A stretch of 64,000 nt of DNA, from positions 1 through 64,000 of the forward strand of contig JNEN01001248.1 of the NCBI GenBank assembly GCA_000697355.1. The letters run 5' to 3'. Positions 45,308-57,648 of this stretch are shown here, piece by piece. The stretch's first letter is position 1. Every line of letters begins with the position of its first letter. Source of the stretch: Syncephalastrum monosporum B8922 (taxonomy: Eukaryota > Mucoromycota > Mucoromycetes > Mucorales > Syncephalastraceae). The notes below the pieces were generated by a model that saw only the letters and a program-made list of their open reading frames with translations, had not been told where the DNA came from and did not search any database. A program made the translations under genes and the position numbers.

Positions 45308-47186
45308 CAACTTACTCGGAGGATGGGCTGTTTGATGGCCATTGCTACCTGCAGGTATATCGTGAGAGTATTGGCTCGCATGACCAGACGCTACGGGTGT
45401 GCCCATAGAGGAAGATGAGAGCGTGGGCGAGACGGCGGGTGGAGGTGCAATGGCGGGTCGTCCCAGAAAAGCCAGCGGATCTTCTTCCTGTTGCACGGGT
45501 GGCTGCTGGTGCTGCTGGTGCTGCTGCGGAGGCGGTGAGACATTCATCAAGGATCCAAGGTTGAAGCCCGCGTTGGCGGTGGTCGCAGGCGAGCTGACTG
45601 ACGCGGATTGGCCGAATAACTCGCTTAGATCATCCATAACATTGCCCGATTTCTGCTGCGTTTGCTGTGGTGAAGAAAACGACTCGGATGGGCCGTCGTC
45701 GAGATCAATCAAGCTGATAGCTTGCTGGGGTTCAGGTGTTTCTTCGGTCTGCTTCGGTGGTTTACCGCTGATCTCGTACTGTGTGTCAAAGATGCCCTTT
45801 TGTATGTCAGCAAACTTGGCCATCGCATTGTTGATCATGTCGTTCAGCGTCAGCAGATTCTCTAGATTTCTTTTTGGTTAGCAAGATAACGCAACGTGTA
45901 GCGTCCCTCGTTCTCACCAATCTTTTCATTGTCTTCTTCCTCCGTTATTAACTTCTGGATTTTAGGCTGTGCGTTCTGACTGGCGTTTTTTAGCTCCATC
46001 AGCGTTTCGTTGCGGGTGACCTGCTCGCCCTGCTTGACGTTTTCTAACATTTCGTACAGCAAAATGACCTTTTCTTGGATTTTATGCAGCTCTTCCTCGA
46101 ATTTCTGCTTATAGTTGGGTCGTTGTCGCTGGTCCTATTCGGTGGTGAGGGGCGGGATCACATATATAAGAGAAACTTACGAATCCGGACATAATCTTCA
46201 TAAGGTGGTTCGCCTCGACCAAATCTTGTGGTCGGCCACGACGAATGAGCTCTTGTAATTTCTGCAGGTTCGGGCTTAGCAACATACGCACTTTGTCAAT
46301 CAGCATAAACGACTTACAGCGGACTGTGCGACGCGGTCCTCCTCTTCTAATTCCTCCGCCGATTTCAGAGACTGGGGGTGTGTGCATGAGTAGATGTTCT
46401 AAGCAGGGAGAGTGTATCTGTTACCTGGGAAGGTGCCAGGGCAGCGACAGAAGCGTCTCGTAGTTCCGGGAATCGGTAACCTAGCACATGGGTCAATAAA
46501 CGGACGTGAAATTCTGCGGCATGAGCGGACCTTTGAAACGTAATAGACGGTACATATCCTTGATATGAATAAGGTCATCCTTGTGGCGAGACATGTCTGT
46601 TAAGGCCACCTTCCATTCTTTGATCATGTAAAGGACACGTTGGATGACCGGATTGGGGAAAGGCTGATCATTGCACGAGTTGAGTTGAGACAGGGCTCAG
46701 TAAAAATTCCTAATAAGACTTACTGCAGGACGTTCGGGAAACTTGCGCACGAGCTCGTTTAAGAACTCCTTCGTAGCAATCTGGAGTTGGAAAGGATACC
46801 CGCAGTTCTTGACACAGTTATCCAGCAGCTGAGACGTAGCAGACGAGAGGTTATACAGGGAGATAGAAACGGGGCTACTGTTTTTCGCTTACTGTCAGTG
46901 CCAGCATAGCCTGGTTCAAATTTTTGCTGTTGACAAGACGAACAATTGCCATGGCTGCTTCACGAGGACTACAGAACAATGAGCAAGCGAAGTAGGTGCC
47001 AGAATTGACTTACGCATTGCCTTGCTTCTTGTTAATCATCTCGCAAATCTCGAGGTTGAGGGCCAGGTCCGGCTCGTACCGGGATGGGCTGCAGGCACCC
47101 TCTGTTTCATGGGGTCGGTTAGAGCGCATACAATCTACAAAGAGCGGTCAATGCATACCAATAAAGTCCTGAAGAGGTGCCGACAT
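44795..47186 (-). CDS. GGA-type clathrin adaptor (VHS, GAT, hinge, GAE)
   Basis: Thirteen exons: 47186-47159, 47101-47014, 46968-46893, 46828-46724, 46663-46531, 46480-46425, 46371-46318, 46261-46181, 46134-45918, 45861-45316, 45218-45079, 45026-44928 and 44875-44795, giving 567 residues. The VHS domain starts MSAPLQDFIEGACSPS and includes LLDNCVKNCGYPF. The GAT coiled coil includes KLQELIRRGRPQDLVEANHL and LYEMLENVKQGEQVTRNETL. The hinge has a clathrin box (LIDLD) and a Gln/Pro-rich stretch. The GAE ear begins NKNGLEIMFEVSQND and ends EPLRLRYKVTY. GGAs bind Arf-GTP at the trans-Golgi and sort cargo to endosomes. The intron between hinge and ear contains a 40-base homopolymer. Exon edges in the ear were chosen to fit the family. 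Confidence 0.9.
45265..45304. repeat. 40-base poly-T run (poly-A in the GGA transcript)
   Basis: An unbroken T run on the plus strand inside the GGA intron at 45219-45315, so the pre-mRNA carries about 40 A residues. Exact length is likely uncertain because of sequencing error at homopolymers. Confidence 0.9.
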
Positions 47187-50100
47187 GAGATTTTACGCGT
47201 TCCGAGGAGACAAGATGCGCGGGAAGGTTGCTCAGTTCAAACGAAACGAAACGGTGCCACTTTCGGCGTTTGAATGCGTGCTTTTCTCCTCCCATTTGCA
47301 TTCTCATGTATTCCATTGTGGCATTTACAATTCCGTATTTCTGTTTGTCATGTCAGTATCGTAAATCCCATTATATAAGCTCTCTATATCCAATACGGGG
47401 CAGTACTTCCTATGACCACAGTGGATACTGAGCCGCGCGGACTGTTCAGCGGCATCATTTTCATGACTACAGTGACCTACTCCTTCTCCCACCGGGAGAG
47501 CGGTGTTGATCGCTGGCAGCGGTGGGCACCGTTGCCTACGTGGTCGAGCATCTATCAGCTCCATTTAGGCTGAAACAGATGTGCGGCAAGGCTATATTCA
47601 ATGAGAATCAAGGCTGCTCTGAGATAACAATGATAATGTCAATCACCAATTGACAAACAGCGGACAAGACTAATAAATCATATTCAGCTAACAAGAAATT
47701 TCTAATAGATTGTTAGCGAATACGTGTATATAGTCATCATTGGACAGCTCGACATGCGCGAGATGAATAATATATCTATTCTGTATGCGAGAAAAGGCTG
47801 GAGAAGGGGGGTCTCTTTGGTAATGGAACCACTCAAAACACAACAGAATTCTTTAGACAACAAGGAAACGGATACCAACTAAGTAAAACTCGTCCTTATG
47901 TTTATCATACCTCATATCCAGTACAATTATCTGGTCACAAGATACTGGGATCACACGGCTCGCTATAATCGAACAGAAATGGGTAAAAGCATAACCACCC
48001 TATTGCTTTGCCAAAGCCAGATTATAGTGGAAACAGAAAGCGTTCATCCTGCAAATGTCTAGTCATATGTAAGAACTATTCTGTTAAAGCTAACAACGAG
48101 AGATCTCCTAATGACCGCAATATGGCATTGTTAACTTAGACGTTTCTAGACGGCATTTTTAAGCATGAATGGCTCGAGAAAAGGGTTCCTGCCATCCAGA
48201 ATATTTAAAAATACCCTATGTGACTCAAGACCGCTCAACCTCAAAGTTGCTATAGTCGAGGGTCAAGACCTCGCCCCTTTTCCGCTGCACCAGCTTCAAC
48301 AGTGTTACTCGAATGGACAGCATACATTGAAGATGACCACCCAGCGATTTTGAGAGAAGTCAAAGACTATGTCTAACTGCTCATATCGCAAGTGATTCTG
48401 CGCCCTAGAGTCGACGCTACAATATACCCAAAAGCACCGAAATAGCTTTCATAATGTCCACTACAGAATGATCAAAAGCAGATGCCTACTATAATATCGC
48501 ACACACGACGAAGCAGAGTAACCTCGTCACCATGAATGAGCTGCAATATCATTATGGCCCACTTAGATTCGATACCAGTTAGCCTCTGCCTCTATGTGAC
48601 TGCCGTATCCTTTCATGCCTCAATGGATTTTGACGACGGATTTATATACAGGTCCGATAGCCGAGAAGGTATTCAATGCCAAAAACATGAGATGCGCATT
48701 GATAGCCTAAAAAAGGATGAGCATCAAGTAGTTAGGTACGTGCGCAAGTATTGAAAGAGAGAATTAAAGCACGAGACTTTGGCTTCCGGCTTCGGTGGTG
48801 GATAGACTGATCCACATGGTGTCTGTACCTTATCCTCGTAAGTCAAAGCAGCCATTCGTAGACTGTGAAAACATAATCCAATCCATATGGCAAGGGCTTT
48901 AGGAGCCATACGAGCTCTTTGCTTAGTCTAACAATTCGTGACGTCGAGCAAGGCAATAACAATTGTTGCATTTGATTTGCTTGTCTTGCTACTCGAATAA
49001 TACATTGTACTGGTGGACGTAAATGAAGGTAAAATCTTTGAATGACATAGATCATGTCTCTCGTGTGTACACGTATGTGCTGTGAGACATATATATGACA
49101 AGAAGAAACTATAAGATGTCAATCATAAAGCAATAAGGACTGCCGCTTGTCTTCTGTATTGTGAAAACAATTGCAACAAAACTGTCGAGGTTTGAGCTGT
49201 CGATGGAAAGGGCACACACAAATGGATAAAACTTGATGATATAGATTTTAAATATAACATATATATTGAGTGTCGAGCTGGATATCGAATTTCTGAACAA
49301 ATGATACTTGGCTACGAATATACTTCTAGTTGCATGTGAATAAAATAGAATGACTCATGGCAGATATGAAAACGAAAGTGAATGGCAAAGTAGAGGTGTT
49401 TGAAAGAGTAAGGCAAGACAAACAATAGATGGAAATGGAAATTCGGTGTAACAGGTCGAACTGGTGCAACTTACACCGGTCGTACTGTATACGAATCAGC
49501 ACTCTCCGGCTTGCCCATTCACAACATCAATCAGCGCATGAATGGTAACACGAAAAACATCCATTGGCGTTCTCTACGATAAACAGGTTTAATTGACGTA
49601 TTCATCATAATTTACAGCATACCCCAGAATGGAAACACTGTTGCACGCTCCTCGATCGCTTTGAACATGGGCAGAGTTGTATATCCAAAAGAAACAAAGA
49701 TGCGTCCTAATCATCATGTGTGGCGGGGGCGTCTGCAAGCCTCAACAAAAAGCTGTCAAGTCCATAACGTATATGCATCATATGATTTGCCATGTGGACG
49801 CATGTCAAATATAAGGTGACCTTGGGGACAGCCTTTGCATGAGACTGCATTTAAAGTACAGTATATCTGTTCTTTACCTTGTTCTTGCGTCATGAGGGGT
49901 ACTTTGTCGTCGGTGGTACCAGAACGGCTTCGAAGAAAGGTCCGTCACACACGCATTCGTCAACACTTGAAGATATCTGCATCTCAACAATGACAACGCA
50001 CGTATAGACATAGAGACTTCACATAATGTACGTTCTTCCTTGTCGTTATAAGGTGACAATGAATGGTTATTTAGAGGGTTTGTAAAGGCTTTTCTTCTCG

Positions 50101-50825
50101 GCGGCGAAAAGGAAAAAACGAGACGGGAAGACACATATATGTGAACGCTATTACATCTTCTGGTTCACATACGTTTCCGGCTAATAGTATAAGCTAGAAT
50201 GTGCTCCGGTAAAAAGCTATTAGGCCTATTATGCAGGTCATGCATGAAGCACTTTTTCTGCTCTGCAGTATTAGATATGTATGTATGTGGGGGAAGCGGT
50301 CCAAAAAGGAAAAGAATATTAAACTGGGATTTTTTTTTATTTGGAGAGCGCGCCATAACGCCCAAGTGGATGAGTGGGTCAGTTTCAGATTCATTAAATT
50401 CATTTGTTACCTTGGCCCTGAATGTCTGGATCATGCGAGACGATCATAACATAAACCATGGAAGGCTCAAGATCAGATGACGCCACACACACGCACACCA
50501 AAAACGAAAAAAATTCAGTTGTTCGATATGGTGCCCGGACAAAGGAACAAATGTGGTCGGGGCGCGCGCGTTGTAAGTGAAGGTGTCACAAACTCATCAT
50601 CCAACATTAGCGTGGAACCACTCCGAAAAAGTATACACATTTTTTCTTCTGGCCCTAATTGTCGTCTGTCTTACTTTTTCTTTCTTCCATACTCACTTCT
50701 TTTCGTTCCCTTTCTCCCCTTCCTCTGACTTCCCTCATCACGACCTGCCAGTCATTTATTACTTTTGACATTCCTTCTCGACATTCCTTTTCCTTATCTA
50801 AACCTTGACTCAAAAGCTCTCGATT
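47187..50825. other. 3.6-kb gene-free region between divergent genes
   Basis: AT-rich DNA with only short frames of no coding character (longest about 90 codons). The block at 48165-48355 is slightly more GC-rich but has no family likeness. The final 150 bases are the pyrimidine-rich leader of the Boi-like gene. No RNA gene, terminal repeat or array was seen. Confidence 0.5.
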
Positions 50826-53768
50826 ATGACTGCTGCTGAGCCCGAGATCGTCTACGCCATTCACAACTTCGTGGCCGAGAACGAGGACGAGATCCCCTTC
50901 ACCCTCGGTGACCCGATCGTTGTTCTTGAGAAAGACGAAAAGTACCAGGACGGCTGGTGGCAGGTAACATGATGAATGCTACTTGTTCGTATGCGCTTAT
51001 AATAAGAATGATACATCAGGGACGCAACGTGCACGGCCGTGTGGGTCTTTTTCCTATGAACTATACTACCTATGTCAAACCACCCACACCAAGTGAAACA
51101 CCCTCAACCTCGACCTCCACCCGATCGACGCCTGCTACGACGACGTCGTCTTCTGTTGTCACGCCTCCAGTTAGCAATGCACACACCCTCGAAGACCAAA
51201 TCGACAGGGCTATTTCTCAGGTGTCGTCCACGCCCACCTCGAGTCTCGTCTCTCAGCCTGCTGCCCCTCCACCGCTGGGTGCCCCTCCACCGGCGCCTAC
51301 CAATCCAGAAGCATGGTCTATCGATGAGGTTGCGGACTGGTTAAGGTCGGTCGGTCTCGAAAACGTGGTTGACATATTTATCGGTAAGGTTCCCCCCATC
51401 TTTTTTTTTTTTTTTTGCCATGTGGCAATCCAAACCCAAAGCACCCAGCTGACTCACTTTCCTTTTTAGACCAAGAGATCACCGGTGATATCCTACTCAG
51501 TCTCACCATCGACTCACTTAAAGAACTCGGCATTGCTGCTTATGGTCGCCGCTACAAGGTTATGGCCGCCATTGATAAACTCTCGACAGCTAATCAGGGC
51601 GTAAGTCATCTAAAATTAATCAGAAAATTAAACGGATCGGGGGAGCCCACATCGCAGAGTGCAGGGCTTGGCAAATTCAAAAGCCTCAGACCTAGAAAGA
51701 TGAAGTATGCTCATCATTTGCCTTATTTCGATAGACACTTGAACCCCTTCAAACGAATGGTAAATACACCAGCACCACTTTCACCTCGACCCCCTCCTCT
51801 CCTGTCGACACAGACAGTCTGTATCAGTTCCCCCGCAAGGCTCCTTTGCCTCCGCAGATTCATCACCACCAGCACCAAGGCGACGGAGAGCGCACTCCAC
51901 CCGTCCGCCGCGGTCCTGTCGACTCCTTTTTGAATCAACCCACGTCGCCAAAAAGTTTCCAACAATCGCCCTCCATCAGCCGTTCCAACACCTTTCAGAC
52001 CGTCTCGTCCAAACTGTCCTCCTCTTCCGGCGGTACCTATCAAAGTAATCTCGAGCCGAGAGGCAATACGCTGAGCATGCCCTCGAGTTACCGTGGAAGC
52101 AAACCACCCTCTCAATTCAGCACCGACTCCGAGCGTGGCAGAGCTCCTTCGATTGCCTCCTCACCGCCACGTGAATTGGTAAGCACAATAGCATATCCTA
52201 GTCGATGCGTGTAAGGCTTATCGGCATGTGCTAGATTCACCCCAAAGATGGTAGCCATAAACACATGCTCCCTGTTGCCGATCCAATGGCTTCGTAAGCT
52301 GCAAAAAAGTTATATTTGATAGGGATAAGGAGCTCACTTTCCCCAATTCCCGTGTACAGGTTAACACAGCAAGTGGATCGTAGCATGTCCATTGCTTCTA
52401 TGGAACCCACGGTCTTGTCCCGGTCGTCTACTTCGTTTCAGGCACCTGAACACGAAGGCTGGCTGCACAAACAGGGTGACAAGTACAAGACGTGGAACAA
52501 GCGCTGGTTCGTGCTCAAAGGCCCCAACTTGTTCTATTTCAAAGGTCCCAAGGTAAAAAGAAAAACCACATGTCCAAAAATGATGAACCTTTTTTTTATT
52601 GATCCAATCTCTCTTTTATAGGAGGTGCGCATGAAGGGCATAATCCACCTGCGAGGCTACCGTATTGTGGTGGATGAGTCGATCCACGCCGGCAAATACA
52701 GCTTCAAGGCGCAGCATGAGACAGAACGCACATTTTACTTTTATGCCGACACGGCAGACACTCTCCGTATGTGGGTCAAGGTACTGATGAAAGCGACCAT
52801 CACTCGCGACTTTACCTCCCCCGTCATGTCCTCCAATCACGTGGCGACTGTCCCGCTCGATGTTGCGCGCCGTATGCGTCCACGACCGCCCTCTGTCATC
52901 ATGTACAAGACTGATGAGCTGCGGCCTGCGATGGGCCAACTGCAAGAGCATCAGGAAGAGGAGGGCGAGGAAGGACAACAGTTTTTACGTCCGCTGAGTG
53001 ACAACACGCAGACTCGTGAATCCGGCGTGATCGTGTATGGTCAGGAAGAGGATGACGATGTGCCTGATAAATTCATGCACGCTGCGCCCGCACCGACCCT
53101 ATCGACGTCACTGATGCTGAGCGATGAGGAGGACGAGGATTTGATCGACCCGCACCATAAACCCCCGACCGTCCAGTCACCGCCGTTGCAGCCTGCCTTC
53201 GTAAGCGATCGCCGCGGCTCGCTCGGCTCTGAAGAGCAGGTGTCCATGCCCGGCACCCCCAACAGCCACAGCCAGCACCGGTGGCCGCGGTCCGAGTACA
53301 TCAAGTGGATCAATCAGTACCTGCCTCCTGGGAAGCAAGTCATTGATCTGACAGGCGCGTTCCGACACGGCGACACATTGATCCTCCTGCTCGAGAATCT
53401 GAGTGGCAAAACGGTGCGACGACCTCCTACTCAGAAGGGTGGTTCGGTCAGCATGCTTATGCTTGATAGCATCGTCTCTGCATTCAAATTTATGGGCCGC
53501 GAGGGTGTTGTGGTTGACGGAAGATATACCATCAAAGGTAACGAGAAATAGGTGACATGAAAATGTTCCATGAAGACTGACCTATCATCTGCTACATTTA
53601 GACATCTTTGGAGGTAACGAGAGCAAAATCATGGATATGCTCGATGCCATCAAGGCCTGGGCTGAAGAAAACCAATTTGAGCCTGGTGCTCCGAAAGAAC
53701 TCGATGACTGGCTCAAGCAGACACCTAAAACTACCGCACATCACCGGCATTCTGTCTCGTCTGATTAA
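50826..53768 (+). CDS. Boi1/Boi2-like polarity scaffold: SH3, SAM, PH, CH-like
   Basis: Exons 50826-50963, 51020-51383, 51470-51600, 51735-52178, 52235-52293, 52360-52552, 52622-53537 and 53602-53768 give 803 residues. The SH3 domain (residues 6-63) has YAIHNF, GDPIVVLE, GWWQGRN and GLFPMNY. The SAM domain (about 145-210) starts AWSIDEVADWLRSVGLENV. A long Ser/Pro/Thr linker follows. The PH domain (about 402-500) has EGWLHKQGDKYKTWNKRWFV. A calponin-homology-like domain sits at the end (YIKWINQYLPPGKQVIDLTG through MLDAIKAW). Boi proteins recruit to the bud cortex and link Cdc42 and the exocyst. The CH-like end is absent from yeast Boi1/2. The intron at 51601-51734 (134 bases) is longer than most here. 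Confidence 0.87.
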
Positions 53769-54779
53769 CGTTCTCCCTTCTCTTTCCCCCTTTTGCATTT
53801 CCTCCATTGTTTCTCTCTTTTGTCTCTTATATCGCAACTCTCGCTGTCTCACTCTCTTTGAACCCTGTAAAACTATTCATCTATACATATACATGCTATC
53901 TACCTACACTTTTTTACATCACATCCTTGACATACATTTGTGCCATTACCTGAGCATATGTTGTGCCTTTTTTCTGTAAGGCTGGTGGTGGTGTGGTGCC
54001 ATATTAGCAATATGCTGATATCTTTCATTAGCACGGAGTCGAACATAGCCCTTTCCAATGCCCATCATGTGTTTTCGCCATTAGTATCGCACTGATGACA
54101 CTGGTAATGCTTGCATACTCTATCTGCGTACTACTGTCAAGCATCAAATTAATGGGCATGCTCATATAAAAAGGTGCTGTACATATCTCAGTCGACTAAT
54201 CAGATATAGCATCAGACCCCACAAGGAGCAGCAGTAGCTTCGATGGAATACCGATAACTAAGGGCCGAACACCCTAGACACAATGGCCACCTGGTTAATT
54301 GACTGATAAAGATATGGATGCTTCGAAGTACGCTACATGGACCATGTGACAATGACACAAGGGGGTAGTCTCAATAAATCATTCACCATGTAAAGCGGCG
54401 GCACATTGACGTTTCTTCTTGGTTCAGAAGGGATCTTAGTATCTGCAATAATTACAAAAATAGCAGTTTTGAGACGGCAAAGCGCCAAAGAATCATGCAA
54501 CTCAAATGATGTTGCACCAAACTCTAATGGAGAACGACAATATCTACGACTTACAATATACACAGGCTTGTGGAGCACGCGGTGTACGCTTTTTAAAAGT
54601 GGTTTTACGGCATACATGCCCGTATCCGTTAGCGCAAAGTCTCCAAGACAGTTTCCAAGGCTGACTCCAATACGCACACTGAAATGTGTAGAGTGACGAG
54701 ACACCGCGTACATCACGCGAGTTTTTCAAGTACATTTTACGTCTTTCATTTCCGTCATTATGACTTCGCCTTGGACACC
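53769..54779. other. Intergenic region
   Basis: Begins with the CT-rich 3' end of the Boi-like gene, then AT-rich DNA with no convincing frame. Confidence 0.5.
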
Positions 54780-55375
54780 ACATTAGTATTTGCACCCGTA
54801 CTCAGCTACGTCCCCATCCTCCGTCTGCCGCTTCTCCAGTCTGGGATGGCGAGGGGCCCGTGGTCATTGCGGCCACCGATCGGCCGCGTGCACATCCTCC
54901 AGCTTGCACCGGCGTCGAAAGGGCCTTCCCATCCTTCTATTCCGCTCCGCACCCTCACCTCGCCCGACCATTACCCGCAGATTGGTGCGCCGCTCGCAAA
55001 CCGGGCGTGTCGGTGCGTTTCTTACGCCCTTCGACTTTTACTTTTCCTTGTCGCCGTACTCTAGCACTCTGGCGCTCGTGCCGGGGTCGAGGGACGCTGG
55101 AGATTACCGTCTCATTTCCTCGACCCCGGCCGTCCAATGGTACTCGCGTCAAACGTGTTACTCACCGCATCTGCGACCTTGAGATGCGGTTTTCTTTTGG
55201 TCCTTCTCGCACTGGCCGGTGGTGCTGGCTGGGACCCTGCCCCTGCGCCTTTCCATACGCTGGTCCCCTATGCGCAGGTGGCGCCTCGCGACCACCGCCG
55301 CCTCCATTACCACCCGCCATTGGCGGGTATTGGAACTTCGTCTGTGTTCGCCGAAGGAAACACCCAGATAGCATA
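54780..55375. other. GC-rich island with open frames on both strands, origin unknown
   Basis: About 600 bases are clearly richer in G and C than the flanks and stay open for 70-180 codons in several frames on both strands, including 54860-55399 plus and 55472-55158 minus. One minus-strand frame contains MAGGNGGGGGREAPPAHRG. No frame shows a recognisable motif, and none continues into flanking DNA with splice sites. It may be a decayed gene, a fragment from a mobile element, or foreign DNA. No function can be stated. Confidence 0.4.
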
Positions 55376-55674
55376 GCCTATAGCTCCTTGTACGAATAAA
55401 TATGCGACCCATCTCTATCCTGATATGTTTGGCATCTTGACACCTTTTAGAAAATGCTTGTGGTGTGTACACTGCACCTATCTTACATACTACATAATCA
55501 TCAGACGAATCTCTGTATTGGCAAGAGACGTACTTCTGACCACAAAAAATGATATTTGGTGAATATCATTCCTGATATATTTATTCTGCGAGCAGACACC
55601 GTAGACATACATCGCTGCGTCGGGAAAGCAGGTATGGTTATATAGCACAAAACGCTTTACACAAACTTGACGAT

Positions 55675-55696
55675 GCTATCCAATTGCGCCAGCAGG
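55675..55696 (-). other. 22-nt fragment of the tRNA-Arg(UCU) 5' half
   Basis: Identical over 22 bases to 4774-4795, the part of the tRNA gene covering the end of the acceptor 5' strand and most of the D arm. Sequence on both sides differs, and no anticodon or T arm follows. It is too short to be a functional tRNA gene. Confidence 0.6.
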
Positions 55697-55697
55697 A

Positions 55698-57648
55698 CTC
55701 GGTTCTTTTGAAGGGTTGTCTCCTTGTCTTCAGTCGAGAGGCAAATTGCAGACACACAAATACAGATTTACTATCTTACTCTCAACATTATCGTTTGCTT
55801 CCGTTGGAATCGCCTACTTTACCACCAACACAAGCCGCTTAATTCACACATTCAAGAGACTTTATTTCTTTTCCTCACATTCGTATATCAAGAGAGGAAC
55901 ATTCCTCTTTGATCTCTTTTTAACACTTTTTTTTTCCTCTTCCATAACCTTTGTACACGCCAAACACAAAACTTATTGTTTGACTGGTGCTCACACGAAC
56001 CTATATATCTACACATTCACCTTTTTCTGAAAACAATTGATATCAACCTTACAGCATACGTCGCATGTGCCTGTCAGGATCGAAGTATGGTATGTTGCCC
56101 AAGCACGCGGGTTGTGACAGCAAGAGGTTGGACCACGACAGGACGGACAAGACAAGCAGAAAAGAAATAGACGTGCTATATCTAGATAGAGGGACAAGAA
56201 TGCTCCAAGTACTACCACGCGAGCGAGAATCAAGGAAATCAGACGGGACTGGGGAACAGAACCGTTGATGGACTAGTGATAGTATGAGGTTGGCGCTGAT
56301 CTCCAAGGCACATGAGTAGGTTCGGAGGGGTCATGTGGGCTTAGCCCCATCAAGCGGTGGGAGCAGGCTAGAGTGACCAAAGATTAAGTGGAGGTTTGTG
56401 AGGGATAGAGACAACACAGAAAAAAGATAGCTCTGAAAAATGTGAAGCATAAGGTGACATCAGTACATTGTGGATGTCTTATAAATACAGAACTGGTGTC
56501 AGTTGCATCCTCTGTAGCATCAGCATTAATCACTCTACCATCTATAAAGATAGAACATTCAATCAAGATACATGGTCAACCTCTCTTTGAGAAGTGGATC
56601 TCGGATGTGGGGAAGAGCTAAAGATAAAGTTGTTCCTCCTTCCGTCACTTGTTTTTTGTGACACGCCACCAAGCCATTCTGCCTTATGAAAAGCGGAGGA
56701 AGCAGGGACGTACAGAGAGGTCATTTTCCCGTCAAAAGCATTGGGTAGCTGTGCTCTCCCACTTTGAATCTTGTACTGCATCTGCTCGTGACAAGTGACA
56801 AGATGCGGGAATTTACCTTCTTTCGGGTAGTGTTGTTTGAAGCATGGGCATAATCAGTGCCGTCCTCAAAAGGAGAAGCCGCTTCTCGGTTGATAGGCAT
56901 CAGCGTACATCTGTATAGCGTCCATATGTAAGGAACGTTCGACCAATTGATGCAGAGTATATTTCCCAAGTTTCCTTCCCGTGGCATTGCTGACTAAGGA
57001 CGATGGATTTCACGGACGACTGTAGCGGACTGTTGTGGAGCACATCTTATGCACGTCACTTTATTTGAGTGACGTTGCGCCAGCAGTAAGTCGCGAATTG
57101 TAGAGCCTGTTTTATTAGTAGGAGTTATGTTGCCCTGTTTATCGCTTATCGCCATTTCGGTGTGACTCCATGTCGAGGAGGTTTACTGTGCTGCGTATTA
57201 TTTGAGATTAGGACCGAGACACAAAACGGAATCGAAGAAGAGAAGTTTTTCCTTGGACATGGCGGGATAATTTTGTGTGTACCCCAAAACCTCGCGCATA
57301 AAAGAAGCCCGCCGTAATAAGGGCCACATGTAAACAATGGTATCTATGCGAGATAAAAAAATACGGGCGTGGTGCCCCTGAATTTGAAAGCGTAAGAGCG
57401 GAGAATGTCCGAGAAGCCGGCGAGCGAGTGAGCTGCGGGGTCGGCGGATACTGCACGCTTTACTAGCTGCAGATCGCCCACGTCCGCGGGAAAAAAAGTT
57501 CAATTGTCTTATCACAAGAAAAAAAAAAATATTTTTACCCGTGTTTCTTTCTTTCTTGCTCCTCCCCCTTTGATACCTCCCCTCTTCATATTTTTTTTTC
57601 ATAACTTTTTCATTGTGAAGCGGATCTGATTCCATCTCCCTCTGGCAC
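55698..57648. other. Intergenic region upstream of MHYT gene
   Basis: CT-rich leader-like stretches (55880-55945, 57535-57600) and AT-rich DNA. A 67-codon frame at 56065-56268 has a charged composition but no family likeness. A hairpin (ACGTCACT/AGTGACGT) lies at about 57053-57076. Confidence 0.45.
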
